The notes: generated by a model from the sequence alone, not told the origin. A stretch of 64,000 nt of DNA from DATDIC01 sp963764525 (GCA_963764525.1 CAVXTC010000020.1:62001-126000); one strand, 5' to 3'; positions 1 through 9,511 are shown, counted from the first letter of the stretch. Made by a program: numbers and translations.

Positions 1-646
1 GGAACTTCGCAAAAAACTCGCGCGAGAATTCCTCCAAGCTGCGCCCATCGGCGGCAAGCCGCCGCTTGAAGCCCTCTGCCAGTGTCGGCCCCGGCAGCAC
101 CGAGTTCACCGTAATCCCGGTGCCCACCAGCGTTTCCGCCACCCCGCGGGCCAGCGCGATCACCGCCGCCTTCGCCACCCCGTAATGCGGAAACTCCGAG
201 GGAATCTGCAAGCCCGACTCGGAGGAGACGAACACCACCCGTACCCAATCCTTCGCCCGCATGCCGCGCAGATAGTGCCGCGTCGCCCGCACGCCGCTCA
301 GCAGGTTCAGCTCCAGCACGTTCAGCCAATCGGCATCGTCCAGCTCGTCGAACGGTTTGCGGGCACCCACGCCGCCCAGATTGTTGACCAGGATATCCAG
401 CGCCGGGACCGCTCGGATCATCGTCTCGGTGCCCGCCGCGGTCGCAAGGTCGGCGGCAAGGCCGTGCAGCCGCGCGCCTTTGCACGCCCCACCGATCGTC
501 GCCAGCGCCGCATCGACCCGCGCCTGCCCCCGCCCGGTCACCCAGACGGTGGCGCCCTGCTGCGCGAGGCCCTGGGCGGTGGCCAGCCCGATCCCGGCGG
601 TGGAGCCGGTCACCAGCGCGGTGCGTCCGGTCAGGTCGATGTCCAT
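1..646 (-). CDS. SDR family NAD(P)-dependent oxidoreductase, 3' end outside window
   Basis: The reading frame starts at the ATG at 646 on the minus strand and runs off the left edge, so the C-terminus is missing. The protein opens with the Rossmann motif TGSTAGIG (residues 12-19), followed by an NNLGG block near residue 85 and the catalytic-region pattern SSES...YGVAKAA, which gives the Ser-Tyr-Lys set of classical short-chain dehydrogenases. It resembles 3-oxoacyl-ACP reductase/glucose-1-dehydrogenase type SDRs. The substrate cannot be told from sequence. It is divergent from nothing nearby and is followed upstream by an unrelated minus-strand secreted protein. Confidence 0.88.
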   Translation of the reverse strand, partial: MDIDLTGRTALVTGSTAGIGLATAQGLAQQGATVWVTGRGQARVDAALATIGGACKGARLHGLAADLATAAGTETMIRAVPALDILVNNLGGVGARKPFDELDDADWLNVLELNLLSGVRATRHYLRGMRAKDWVRVVFVSSESGLQIPSEFPHYGVAKAAVIALARGVAETLVGTGITVNSVLPGPTLAEGFKRRLAADGRSLEEFSREFFAKF

Positions 647-685
647 GACTAAATTCCCCTTGCGATTGAACACCCGTTTGAAACT

Positions 686-1252
686 TCAGCGAACGAGCGG
701 GTGCAACCCTGCCGGCAGAGCGAACAGGCTGGCCGGCTGTGCTCCATAACTCACCGAAACGGCCTCCAGCGCCGCGGCCCCACCGCTCAATCCGCTCACC
801 CGCAGCAGCAAGCCGTCGCCGGCAATGCAGGCAGTGCCACTGCCCTGCTGCCCCCGCATGTCCCATAGCGTGCAGGGCGTGCCGGCAATGCGGTCGGTGC
901 CGCTTCGCGTCATCGTCACTCCGGCCGGAATATCGAGGCCGGGTGCGTGCCGCGGATCGAACGGCATCTCCACGTAGGATTGCTGCGCGATCAGGACCAT
1001 GGTCATACGGTTGGCGACGAAATCCACCAGCGCGAAACCAGGCTGCCCCTCCATCTCCATCCGCATGCGACTGCCCTGGCCGGTCCAGAACATGCGTACC
1101 GTGCGCGCTTCCGGCTCATTGTTCGGATTAATGCCCTGCACCCGATACACGACCGCGACATCGTCGGACGGGCGCACCGCCGGCCGCTCCTGCGCGACGG
1201 CGCCCGATGCGACCAGCGCCACCAAGGCCAGCGCCGCCATGAGCCGGGTCAT
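686..1252 (-). CDS. Secreted hypothetical protein (DUF4412-like)
   Basis: A 188-residue protein with a clear signal peptide: hydrophobic residues 4-18 ending in an SGAVAQ cleavage region. The mature part has alternating beta-strand-like stretches (VRMFWTGQGSRMRME, ADFVANRMTMVLI-type) typical of periplasmic proteins that follow a 'matrix of a strand plus YVEMPF' pattern, as in DUF4412 proteins. I know no biochemical role. It lies 14 bases downstream of aat on the same strand and may be cotranscribed with it. The family assignment is tentative; secretion is the solid part. Confidence 0.7.
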   Translation of the reverse strand: MTRLMAALALVALVASGAVAQERPAVRPSDDVAVVYRVQGINPNNEPEARTVRMFWTGQGSRMRMEMEGQPGFALVDFVANRMTMVLIAQQSYVEMPFDPRHAPGLDIPAGVTMTRSGTDRIAGTPCTLWDMRGQQGSGTACIAGDGLLLRVSGLSGGAAALEAVSVSYGAQPASLFALPAGLHPLVR

Positions 1253-1266
1253 ACGGTTCCTTTCGA

Positions 1267-1926
1267 TCAGCGTCCGCCCAGATTGCGGATCTCCGCCTCC
1301 AGCGCGGCGGGATCAGGGGCATCGATCCAGCTTGCCGGCGTCTCCACCGCCTCGGCAAGCAGGGTCTTGTAAACTTCACGCGGGATCTCGGCCGCGCCGA
1401 ACTGCGCCAAATGAGCGGTCACGAACTGCGTATCGAGCAGCCGGAAGCCGCTCAGGCGAAGTCGCGCGACCAGATGCACCAGCGCCACCTTGGAGGCATC
1501 GCGCACGGCGCTGAACATGCTCTCGCCGAAGAACACTCCGCCGATCGCCACGCCATAGAGTCCGCCAACCAGCCGGCCTTCCTGGCGGCTTTCGACCGAA
1601 TGGGCGAACCCCATGCCATGCAGGGCGCTGAACAATTGCTCGATCTGCGGGTTGATCCAGGTATCCTCGCGCCCCGGCGCCGGCGCCGCACAGCCGGCGA
1701 TGGCAGCGGCGAAATCCTGGTCCGCGGCAACCTCGAAACCACCGGACAGCACTGTCCGCAGCAGCCGGCGCGGCACATGGAAACGGTCGAGCGGCAGCAC
1801 GCCGCGACGCTCCGGATCGAGCCAGTAGAGCCGGTCCCCGCGCCGCGTCTCGGCCATCGGGAAAAGCCCGAGCCGATACGCCCGCAGCATCAGGTCCGGC
1901 GTGATCTCGACAGTCCGCCGCGACAT
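1267..1926 (-). CDS. aat: Leucyl/phenylalanyl-tRNA--protein transferase
   Basis: A 219-residue enzyme of the bacterial N-end rule pathway. It transfers Leu or Phe from charged tRNA to proteins with N-terminal Arg or Lys, marking them for ClpS/ClpAP degradation in the cytoplasm. Family blocks are present: YWLDPERRGVLPLD (34-47), GVFFGESMFS (130-139) and LLDTQFVTAHLAQFGA (163-178). Length is normal for the alphaproteobacterial form. Two ATGs, at 1935 and 1926, are possible; 1926 gives the usual MSRR-type start. The frame stays open upstream but that extension has no family similarity. Confidence 0.95.
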   Translation of the reverse strand: MSRRTVEITPDLMLRAYRLGLFPMAETRRGDRLYWLDPERRGVLPLDRFHVPRRLLRTVLSGGFEVAADQDFAAAIAGCAAPAPGREDTWINPQIEQLFSALHGMGFAHSVESRQEGRLVGGLYGVAIGGVFFGESMFSAVRDASKVALVHLVARLRLSGFRLLDTQFVTAHLAQFGAAEIPREVYKTLLAEAVETPASWIDAPDPAALEAEIRNLGGR

Positions 1927-2059
1927 GGGCAGCATTGTGCGGCGTCGCGGCGCAACAGGAAAGGCCGCACCGCCCGATTGCGGACAATCCGCCGGTTGGG
2001 ACAATTCGATCCGGCATGTTACGGTGCCGGTGGCCGGGACAACAAAAGGGGTACCGAGA

Positions 2060-2518
2060 ATGCAGAACGCGATCTCACGACGCACCGTGCTGGTTCTGAC
2101 CGGCGGGGCAGGGGCAATGGCAATGGCTTCGGTCGCGCACGCCGCGCCGATGTCGATGACGGTGCCATTGACGGGAGCCCAGCAGGTGCCGCCGGTCCAG
2201 ACCTCCGGCAACGGCAGCGCCGACCTGACCTATGACCCGAGCTCTCGGCAACTGACCTGGACTATCACTTACAGCGGGCTCACGGGTCCCGCCACGATGG
2301 CGCACATCCATGGCCCGGCGCCGGAGGGCAAAAACGCTCCGGTGGAAGTCTGGCTGAGCAAAAAGGGATCAACAGCCTCCAGCCCGATCAAGGGCGAGGA
2401 CACGCTGACACCCGACGAGGCGAAGCAGATGATGGCCGGCGATACATACATCAACGTCCACACAGCAGCCCATCCCGGCGGGGAAATTCGCGGCCAGATC
2501 ATGCCGCCCAAAGCCTGA
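2060..2518 (+). CDS. CHRD domain-containing secreted protein
   Basis: A 152-residue exported protein. The N-terminus SRRTVLVLTGGAGAMAMASV ending in AHAAP looks like a Tat-type or Sec signal peptide. The rest is a single CHRD (chordin) domain: LTGAQQVPP, then TMAHIHGPAPEG and the C-terminal INVHTAAHPGGEIRGQI. CHRD domains occur in extracytoplasmic bacterial proteins of unknown function. The start at 2060 follows the weak purine stretch aaaaggggtaccgag. The gene is convergent with the peroxiredoxin gene, with a strong hairpin between them. Confidence 0.9.
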   Translation: MQNAISRRTVLVLTGGAGAMAMASVAHAAPMSMTVPLTGAQQVPPVQTSGNGSADLTYDPSSRQLTWTITYSGLTGPATMAHIHGPAPEGKNAPVEVWLSKKGSTASSPIKGEDTLTPDEAKQMMAGDTYINVHTAAHPGGEIRGQIMPPKA

Positions 2519-2532
2519 CGAACCTGATGGGA

Positions 2533-2554
2533 AGCCCGGCCCGGCGGCCGGGCT
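2533..2554. terminator. GC-rich hairpin between convergent genes
   Basis: A perfect 9-bp stem (agcccggcc / ggccgggct) with a CGGC loop sits between the stops of the CHRD gene (+) and the peroxiredoxin gene (-). There is no long T run on either side, so it is a terminator-like hairpin whose position suits a bidirectional role. Confidence 0.6.
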
Positions 2555-2570
2555 CCCTGCCTCGTTGCTG

Positions 2571-3215
2571 TCAGGCGCGCGGCAATTTCGGCTGCTCGAC
2601 AATGCGCAGATACGGCTTCAGCGTCTTCCAGCCTTGCGGGAAGCGCTTCCGGGCGTCCTCGTCCGACAGGGCCGGGGAGATGATGACAGGCTGGCCATCG
2701 GTCCAGTTCACCGGCGTGGCCACCTTGTGCGCATCGGTCAGTTGCAGGCTGTCGATCACCCGCAGGATCTCGGCAAAGTTGCGGCCGGTGCTCGGCGGGT
2801 GAGTGATGATCAGCCGCACTTTCTTGTTCGGATCGATCACGAACACGCTGCGCACCGTCACCGCCGGGTCGGCTTCCGGATGCACCATGTCATACAGGTT
2901 GGATACCTTGCGGTCAGGGTCCGCCAGGACAGGAAAGTTCAGCGACTGGCCCTGGGTTTCCTCGATGTCCTTCTCCCAGTCCTTGTGGCTGTCCGCAGGA
3001 TCCACCGAAAGCCCGATCGGCTTGACGTTGCGTTTTTCCCATTCCGGCTTCAGCCGCGCCACCTCAGCCAGTTCGGTGGTGCAGACCGGGGTGTAGTCCT
3101 TCGGGTGGCTGAACAGCACGCCCCAGGAATTGCCGAGCCATTTGTGAAAGCTCAGCCGACCTTCCATGCTGTCCTGTTCGAAATCGGGCGCCGTCTGCCC
3201 AAGCTGGATCGCCAT
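2571..3215 (-). CDS. Peroxiredoxin, 1-Cys (Prx6) type
   Basis: A 214-residue thiol peroxidase that reduces H2O2 and organic peroxides in the cytoplasm. The peroxidatic cysteine is Cys45 in the PxxxTxxC motif YTPVCTTELA; the motif HPKDYTPVC and the long C-terminal extension with LRVIDSLQL and NWTDGQPVIISP are typical of the Prx6/1-Cys group. There is no evident resolving cysteine in the C-terminal arm. The gene is monocistronic, with its promoter in the 3216-3365 gap shared with the divergent binding-protein gene. Confidence 0.95.
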   Translation of the reverse strand: MAIQLGQTAPDFEQDSMEGRLSFHKWLGNSWGVLFSHPKDYTPVCTTELAEVARLKPEWEKRNVKPIGLSVDPADSHKDWEKDIEETQGQSLNFPVLADPDRKVSNLYDMVHPEADPAVTVRSVFVIDPNKKVRLIITHPPSTGRNFAEILRVIDSLQLTDAHKVATPVNWTDGQPVIISPALSDEDARKRFPQGWKTLKPYLRIVEQPKLPRA

Positions 3216-3290
3216 GTCGTTGCTGGGATTGACGACCGGAGTCGGCCGTCAGTCTTGCCGGGGATATGTGCGCCGATATGTGCCGCGGGG

Positions 3291-3323
3291 CCGCGCCCGG
3301 CAACCCTGGCAGGCCGGGCGCGG
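3291..3323 (+). other. Strong hairpin upstream of the binding-protein gene
   Basis: An 11-bp perfect inverted repeat (ccgcgcccggc / gccgggcgcgg) with an 11-base loop ends 42 bases before the ATG at 3366. It would form in the leader of that transcript. It could be an attenuator, a transcript-stabilising structure or a chance GC palindrome; there is no T run. Confidence 0.4.
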
Positions 3324-3365
3324 CTGCGGCAACATCATCCTGCTATCCTCGTCCGGGAGTTCCGC

Positions 3366-4877
3366 ATGCGTTCGCTGCTGATCATGCTCACCGTTGTTGT
3401 TCCTATGTTGATCCCCGGGGCGTCCGCGTTTGCCGCCGGCACGCTGCGCATCGGGCTTAATGAGGACCCCGATGCGCTCGACCCGGCGCGTGGCGGCACC
3501 TTCGTCGGGCGCATCGTGTTTGCCGCGGTGTGCGACAAGCTGATCGATACCGACGCGCAGAACAATTTCGTGCCGCAGCTTGCGACCGCCTGGGCATGGT
3601 CATCCGATTCGCGCGCCCTGACGCTGACCTTGCGCGATGGCGTGCGATTTCACGACGGTCAGCCGATGGATGCCGAGGCGGTGCGCGCCAACATCGAGCG
3701 GTATCGCACCGCGCCCGAAAGCGTCCGCAAGGGCGAGCTGAAGCCGGTCGCCGCGGTGGAGGTCGTCGATCCGCACACCGTGCGGCTGCGCCTGTCGCAG
3801 CCCTATGCGCCGCTGGTCGCCGTGCTGGCGGATCGCGCCGGCATGATGATGTCGCCCAAGGCGATGGCCCGGCTCGGCCCGAACCTGGCCGATGAACTTC
3901 CCTGCGCCGGACCGTTCCGCCTGAAGCAGCGCATTCCGCAGGACCGCATCGTCGTCGAGCGGTTCCCCGATTACTGGAATGCCGCCGCGATCAAGCTGGA
4001 CCGCATCATCTATCAGCCGATCCCCAACACGGCGGTGCGTCTGGTCGATCTGAAAGCCGGCCAGCTCGACATGGTCGAACGGCTGGGGCCGGCCGATGTG
4101 GCGCAGGTGAAGGCCGATCCCGGGCTGAAGCTCGTGACCGCCACCGCACTCGCCTACGACACCATGTCGATCAACGTCGCGAACGGGCCGCAGGCGCAAG
4201 CGCTGGGGCGCGATCCCCGCATCCGCGCCGCGCTGGAAGCCTCGATCGATCGCAACGCGCTCAATCAGGTGGTGATGAACGGGTTGTTTGTTCCGTCCAA
4301 CCAGTTTGAGGCCCCGAACACGCGTTACTGGAACTCCGCACGCCCGGTGCCGCCGCGCGACGTGGCCCGCGCGCGGGATCTGTTGAAGCAGGCCGGTGTG
4401 GAGCGGGTGCCGTTCACCTTGCTGGTTGGCAACAGCCCGGTTGAGCAGCAGGTCGGCCAGGTGATCCAATCGATGGCCAACGATGCCGGATTCGATGTGA
4501 AACTGCAGGCAATGGAGGCGAATGCGCTGGTCGCCGCGACGCGGGCCGGAAACTACCAGGCGGCCGTGGTGATCTGGAGCGGGCGACCCGATCCGGATGG
4601 CAATGTTTCGATCTTCCTTGCCTGCGACGGATTCCTGAACTGGGGCAAGTACTGCAACCCGCAATTCGACGACCTGCTGGCCAAGGCGCGCGGCACCAAC
4701 AACGTGGCGCAGCGTCAGGCATTGTATCGCAAGCTGTCGGACATCTATCTGGCGGACCGGCCGCATCTGGTGCTGTATCATCTGCGCTGGCTGTGGGCGT
4801 TGTCGGACAAGGTGACCGGTTTCGCACCGACACCGGACGGGCTGATCCGGCCACAGGGAATCGAGGTGGGGCCATGA
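3366..4877 (+). CDS. ABC transporter substrate-binding protein, peptide/family 5
   Basis: A 503-residue periplasmic solute-binding protein of the SBP_bac_5 (DppA/OppA) fold. Residues 1-24 form a Sec signal peptide ending in GASAFAAG. The mature N-terminus TLRIGLNEDPDALDPARGG is the usual family start, and VRFHDGQPMDAEAVRANIERY is the conserved family block. No permease or ATPase genes adjoin it. It instead begins an operon with a DUF2255 gene and hydantoinase genes, and the stop overlaps the next start as ATGA. The ligand may therefore be a cyclic or short amide handled by those enzymes (inference). Confidence 0.93.
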   Translation: MRSLLIMLTVVVPMLIPGASAFAAGTLRIGLNEDPDALDPARGGTFVGRIVFAAVCDKLIDTDAQNNFVPQLATAWAWSSDSRALTLTLRDGVRFHDGQPMDAEAVRANIERYRTAPESVRKGELKPVAAVEVVDPHTVRLRLSQPYAPLVAVLADRAGMMMSPKAMARLGPNLADELPCAGPFRLKQRIPQDRIVVERFPDYWNAAAIKLDRIIYQPIPNTAVRLVDLKAGQLDMVERLGPADVAQVKADPGLKLVTATALAYDTMSINVANGPQAQALGRDPRIRAALEASIDRNALNQVVMNGLFVPSNQFEAPNTRYWNSARPVPPRDVARARDLLKQAGVERVPFTLLVGNSPVEQQVGQVIQSMANDAGFDVKLQAMEANALVAATRAGNYQAAVVIWSGRPDPDGNVSIFLACDGFLNWGKYCNPQFDDLLAKARGTNNVAQRQALYRKLSDIYLADRPHLVLYHLRWLWALSDKVTGFAPTPDGLIRPQGIEVGP

Positions 4878-5233
4878 ATTTCGATCCGCAGACGCTGGGC
4901 GCATTGCGCGATGCCGTGGAAGTGGGAATCACCACTGCCCGCAATGCTGCCAAACCGGTCATCATCTGGGTTGTCGCCGTCGATGATGCCGTGTTCGTTC
5001 GTTCTGTGCAGGGTCCGAAGGGGCGCTGGTACAGGTCCGCCGCGGCGGATGGCAGCGCGACGCTGGAACTCGGAGACCGCCGCATTCCGGTCCGCGCGAT
5101 CCCGGTTGCCGATGCCGCGACGATCGAACGCGTCAGCCAGACGTATCTTGCCAAATATGCAACCAGCTCCTACGCGCCGGCGATGGTCCGTGCGGAAGTC
5201 CTGCCGACCACGTTGCGGCTGGAACCACGGTGA
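4874..5233 (+). CDS. DUF2255 family protein
   Basis: A 119-residue protein with the pattern of DUF2255 proteins: a beta-rich core with PVIIWVVAVDDAVFVRSVQG, then GRWYRSAA and the C-terminal ISQTYLAKY-like block (VSQTYLAKYA). These look like split-barrel flavin- or F420-type folds of unknown function. It overlaps both neighbours by 4 bases (ATGA before, GTGA after), so it is translated in step with the binding protein and hyuA. Its role in the pathway is unknown. Confidence 0.8.
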   Translation: MNFDPQTLGALRDAVEVGITTARNAAKPVIIWVVAVDDAVFVRSVQGPKGRWYRSAAADGSATLELGDRRIPVRAIPVADAATIERVSQTYLAKYATSSYAPAMVRAEVLPTTLRLEPR

Positions 5234-7416
5234 CGATCGGGCGCTGGCGCATCGGCATCGATATCGGCGGCACCTTCACCGACGTGGCATTGGTGGAGGA
5301 AGCGACCGGCCGGATCGCCGTCGCCAAGCTGCCGACCACGCCGCGCGATTTCGGTGCCGCGGTCATCGCCGGACTGCGGCAGGGATTGGCGGATAACCGG
5401 ATAGATCCGGCCGCCGTGTCGCTGCTGTCGCATGCAACCACCGTGGTGACCAACGCGCTGCTGGAGAAACGGGGCGCCCGCGCCGGCATGATCGCCACGC
5501 GCGGCTTTCGCGACATCCTGGAGCTGCGGCGGTCGTCGCGCGCGGACCTGTACGACCTGTTCCAGGACGCACCCGCCGTCCTGATCCCGCGCCGCCACCG
5601 CTTCGAGATTACCGAGCGGATCGACGCCCAGGGCGCGGTTGTCACACCGCTCGCCGAGGACGAATTGCCGGGGCTGATCCAGGCAATCCGCGAGGCGGAG
5701 CTGGAAACGGTCGCTGTCTCGCTGTTGTTTTCTTTCCTGAACGACACGCATGAGCGGCTTGTCGGTGCAGCATTGCGGACGGCGCTGCCGGATGTCGCCG
5801 TCTATCTGTCCTGCGACGTCCTGCCGGAGATCCGAGAGTTCGAACGCGCCAGCACCACTGCTGTGTGTGCCAGCGTCGGGCCGTTGCTGGCGCGCTACCT
5901 GCGCCGGCTGGAAGACGCGACCGCCGCATTGGGACTGCCGAAGCTGCATGTCATGGGCTCCTCGGGCGGCGTCGTCGATGTCACCGAGGCGCTGCGCATG
6001 CCGGCGATGGCGGTGGAATCCGGCCCGGCGGCGGGCGTGATCGCCGCTTCTTTGGCCGGCCGTCAGCTTGATCGCCCGAACCTGATCAGCTTCGACATGG
6101 GCGGTACGACCGCGAAAGCGAGCGTGATCGTCGGTGGGGAAATCGCGCTGACCGCGGAATACGAGGTGGGGGGCGGCGGGAATGCCAAGCGCTGGATGCA
6201 CGGCACCGGCCATCCGATCCGGGTGCCGGTAATCGATCTGGCGGAGGTCAGTGCCGGCGGCGGCTCGATCGCCTGGGTCGATCCAGGCGGGGCTCTGAAG
6301 GTCGGGCCGCACAGCGCCGGCGCCGATCCGGGGCCGGCGGCATACGGCGCCGGCGGAACGCGGCCGACGGTGACCGATGCGGATGTCGTGCTGGGCTGGC
6401 TGGACCGGAATTTTCTGCTGGGCGGGGCGCTGCGGATCGACGCCGCTGCTGCTGAGGCGGCGATCGAGGCGCATGTCGCGCGCCCACTGGGGCTGTCGGT
6501 GGCCGAGGCGGCGGCGCGTACGGTTGAGGTGGTGAACGCCAACATGGCGCAGGCGCTGCGCATCGTCTCGGTCGAGCGCGGCCACGATCCGGCCGAGTTC
6601 AGCCTGATCGCGTTTGGCGGGGCCGGCCCGGTGCATGCGGCGTTCCTGGCTGAGGAATTGGGCATTCCGGAGGTGATCATTCCGCCGGCGCCTGGTGCAT
6701 TCTCCGCATTGGGCCTGGTTGCAACGGATCTTCGGCGCGACTGGTCACGCACCCTGTATGCGGATGTATCGACGCTGGCGCCGGAGCGGCTGGGTGTGGC
6801 GCTTACGGCGATGGAGGATGCGGGCCGTGCGTTCCTGCGCGATGCCCGGGTGCCGCCGGAGCAGTGCGCTCTGATCCGCCAGGCCGATGTGCGTTATCGC
6901 CGTCAGGCCTACGAGCTGACGATTCCGCTGACGGAGGGAGTGGTGACTGACGCAACGATCGCCCGTCTGGCGGGCGAATTCCACGCGCGGCACGAGCAGA
7001 CCTATGGCCACGCCAACCCGGCGGAGGCGGTGCAGCTTGTCAATCTGCGGCTGACTGCGGTTGGCCGTCTGCCGGAAATCGCGTTCCGCCAACCCGGGGA
7101 TTCGGGCAAGACACGGCTGCGCCGTCGCGATGCGTGCTTCCCCGACATCGGTTTCACCAGCACCGAGGTGCACTGGCGCGACGGCCTGTTGCCCCGAACC
7201 GAACTGGCCGGCCCGGTCATCATCGAGGCGATTGACTCGACGGTGGTGGTGCCGCCGGAATGGCAGGCGCGAGTGAACGAAGCGGGATTGATTGAGCTTA
7301 CGGCTGTAGGGTCGCTCGGCCGATATGGTGGTGGCCGGAAACCAGGCTCGGCCCGCAGCGGGTCGCGCACGCATTGGAAGGGTCCGGTATTACGAAGAAA
7401 TCAAGGTCCCTCGTAA
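5230..7416 (+). CDS. hyuA: Hydantoinase/oxoprolinase family protein, subunit A
   Basis: The large ATP-binding subunit of the N-methylhydantoinase / 5-oxoprolinase / acetone carboxylase superfamily, which hydrolyses or carboxylates a substrate with ATP. The start is GTG at 5230. The acetate-kinase-like phosphate motif GIDIGGTFTDV is at residues 8-18; LSHATTVVTNALLE, GGTTAKASVI and IAFGGAGPVHA are further family blocks. The last 35 or so codons after GLIELTAV (about 7300) do not look like the family and run into a low-GC foreign segment, so the natural C-terminus may have been replaced. It pairs with hyuB downstream. Confidence 0.92.
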   Translation: MTIGRWRIGIDIGGTFTDVALVEEATGRIAVAKLPTTPRDFGAAVIAGLRQGLADNRIDPAAVSLLSHATTVVTNALLEKRGARAGMIATRGFRDILELRRSSRADLYDLFQDAPAVLIPRRHRFEITERIDAQGAVVTPLAEDELPGLIQAIREAELETVAVSLLFSFLNDTHERLVGAALRTALPDVAVYLSCDVLPEIREFERASTTAVCASVGPLLARYLRRLEDATAALGLPKLHVMGSSGGVVDVTEALRMPAMAVESGPAAGVIAASLAGRQLDRPNLISFDMGGTTAKASVIVGGEIALTAEYEVGGGGNAKRWMHGTGHPIRVPVIDLAEVSAGGGSIAWVDPGGALKVGPHSAGADPGPAAYGAGGTRPTVTDADVVLGWLDRNFLLGGALRIDAAAAEAAIEAHVARPLGLSVAEAAARTVEVVNANMAQALRIVSVERGHDPAEFSLIAFGGAGPVHAAFLAEELGIPEVIIPPAPGAFSALGLVATDLRRDWSRTLYADVSTLAPERLGVALTAMEDAGRAFLRDARVPPEQCALIRQADVRYRRQAYELTIPLTEGVVTDATIARLAGEFHARHEQTYGHANPAEAVQLVNLRLTAVGRLPEIAFRQPGDSGKTRLRRRDACFPDIGFTSTEVHWRDGLLPRTELAGPVIIEAIDSTVVVPPEWQARVNEAGLIELTAVGSLGRYGGGRKPGSARSGSRTHWKGPVLRRNQGPS

Positions 7417-7528
7417 ACCGGGGCTGCGCATGAAAGATAACGGCGTAACCTCCGACAATGAGATATTTAACGCCATGGCACGGAAGGCTGACAAAACGTC
7501 TTTGTAGTCTTGGAACATCCGGCTCCAT
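7370..7528 (-). pseudogene. N-terminal remnant of a nucleotidyltransferase (MNT/AbiEii-like)
   Basis: On the minus strand from the ATG at 7528 the translation contains GVKYLIVGGYAVIFHAQPR followed by FTRDLDFFVI. This is the VGG..A..H...R.T.DLD core of nucleotidyltransferases found in toxin-antitoxin and abortive-infection systems. Similarity stops at about residue 52 (near 7370), where the sequence becomes antisense to the end of hyuA. The rest of the gene is missing. The segment is visibly lower in GC than its surroundings. A 45-codon ORF of no recognised family (7566-7703, minus) lies just upstream and could be the remains of a partner. Confidence 0.65.
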
Positions 7529-7831
7529 CTCCCTACCTTTGAGGGCATAGGCGGTCTGGATCATTTCATCGAAGCTGATGCAATTCCGCATGGTCGGTTG
7601 TTCTTCTATGTCGCTTTGTAGCATATACAAGCACTTGCGACAACCTTCGGAACCCCATAGTTAACATCCGAACGACTTCGAAGACACTTTCAGCAATGTG
7701 CATCCCTTAAAGGATCAGGCATGGTTCATCATTCTTGAAGCTCGCCGAATTGCTATCCCGGCCGCCCGGCCACCCCGACCGTGGTCGCGTCCGCCTGAGG
7801 CGGCTATTGTCTGCTCCGAACGAGGTGCCCG
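7417..7831. other. Low-GC intergenic insert between hyuA and hyuB
   Basis: This gap of about 415 bases breaks what should be a coupled hyuA-hyuB pair. Its left part holds the nucleotidyltransferase remnant and a 45-codon minus-strand ORF (7566-7703). From about 7740 on the GC content returns to normal and probably belongs to the native leader of hyuB. No inverted repeats or target duplications were recognised at the edges. Confidence 0.6.
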
Positions 7832-9493
7832 ATGCCACGGCTGAAAACCGATCCCGCCCGCTTCGAGGTGGTAAAGAACGCCCTGATTTCCGCCGCCGAG
7901 GAAATGAAGATCGTCCTCGCCAAGACCGCCTATTCGCCGCTCCTGAAAGTCGCCGGCGATTATTCCTGCGGGATTTTCGACGCCGGTGGCGACATGGTCG
8001 CGCAGGGCCCCGACCTGCCGATCCATCTCGGCTCCATGCCCGATGCGGTGCGTGCTGTCGTGGCAGCGTTCCCGGCCTCCGCGCCGGGCGATGTGTTCAT
8101 CCACAACGATCCCGTATCACGGCGGCTCACATCTGCCGGATGTGAACGTCATCGCCCCTGCTTTCCACGACGGTCGGCTGCTCGGTTATGGCTGCGTGCG
8201 CGCGCACTGGCCCGACATCGGCAGCGCCACGCCGGGCAGCTACGGCGCGGTCACCGAGATTTATGGGGAAGGTCTTCGCCTGCCGCCGGTGCGCCTGTAT
8301 CGCGACGGCAAGCCCGACCCCGGCATTGAGGCGATCATCTTCGCCAACGTCCGCACCCCCGCCGAGCGTTTGGGCGATCTCCGTGCGCAGGTCGCCGCGT
8401 GCCGCCGAGCCGGCGTGCGACTGGCTGCACTGGCCGCGAAATATGGAACCGATGCACTGCTGGCGATCATGCAGGAGGTGCTGGACTACTCGGAACACAT
8501 GATGCGCGCTGCGTTGCGCGGATTGCCGGACGGCACGGCGGAGTTCTCCGACGTGTTCGACGGCGACGGCGTGATCGCGCCTGGCGAAACCAAGGACGCA
8601 ACCTTCACCGTGCGCCTGCGCATCACCAAGCGAGGCGACGCGATCACCGCGGACTTCACCGGCTCCGATCCGGCGGTTGCCGGGCCGATGAACGCGCCGC
8701 TCACAGTAACGGCATCCGGCGTGTTCTGCGCGCTGAAGATGATAGCCGACCCGAAAAGCCTTATCCCGCCGAATTCCGGCTGCTGGCGGCCGGTGGTGGT
8801 AACCGCGCCGCCCGGCTCGGTGGTGAACGCGCAGCACCCATCACCGGTGGTGTACGCCAACCATGAGATGTCGCACCGCATCGCCGACATGGTGATGGCG
8901 GCGATGTTCCACATCACGCCTGATACGGTTATGGCCGGATCGCAGGGCACCTCGGCGGTGATCACCTTCGGTGGCGTGGATCCCCGTACCCGCGAACGTT
9001 ACGTCAGCTACGAATCGGTCAAGGGGGGTTTCGGCGCGCGGCCGACCAAGGACGGCATCAACGCCGTCGCTGCCACGGTCAGCAATATGATGAACACGCC
9101 GATTGAAATCCTGGAACTCAGCTTCCCGTTGCGAGTCGAGGAATATTCGCTGGTTCCCGACAGCGGCGGCGCCGGCCGGTATCGCGGCGGCCTGGGTGTG
9201 CGTCGGGTCTGGCGGGTGCTGGGCCATGACGCGCACGCCGCCGTTTGCTGCGAGCGTACCGTCACGCCGCCGTTCGGTCTCGCCGGGGGGCGCCGGGGTG
9301 GCCCGGCGCGCATCGACCTGGTCCCGCCGGGCGGTCCGACGCAGCGCGGCTGAACAGCAAAGGCGCGTTCATCGCGCCGGCCGGTTCTCGGGTCGTGCTG
9401 GAAGCGCCGGGCTCGGGCGGGTATGGACCGCCCGTGGCGCGCGACCCGGCGGCGCTTTCCGAAGACATCGCGAACGGATACGTTACCCGATAA
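7832..9493 (+). CDS. hyuB: Hydantoinase B/oxoprolinase family protein, two frameshifts
   Basis: The partner subunit of HyuA. Conserved text continues through three frames: residues up to GDVFIHNDP (about 8110), then YHGGSHLPDVNVIAP through to GPARIDLVPPG, then SKGAFIAPAGSRVVLEAPG and GGYGPP to the stop at 9493. The first shift is one extra base at about 8112 (cccgtatcac), the second at about 9350. Both fall inside conserved motifs, so the gene is probably intact in the organism. The combined length of about 553 residues is normal. It is separated from hyuA by the foreign insert and followed 18 bases later by the CDGSH gene. Confidence 0.88.
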
Positions 9494-9511
9494 CCAGGGG
9501 GAGACAGGCCG

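Noticed and set aside
5170..6636. 488-codon open frame on the minus strand
   Set aside because: Antisense shadow of hyuA; Arg/Asp/Gln-rich with no conserved block.
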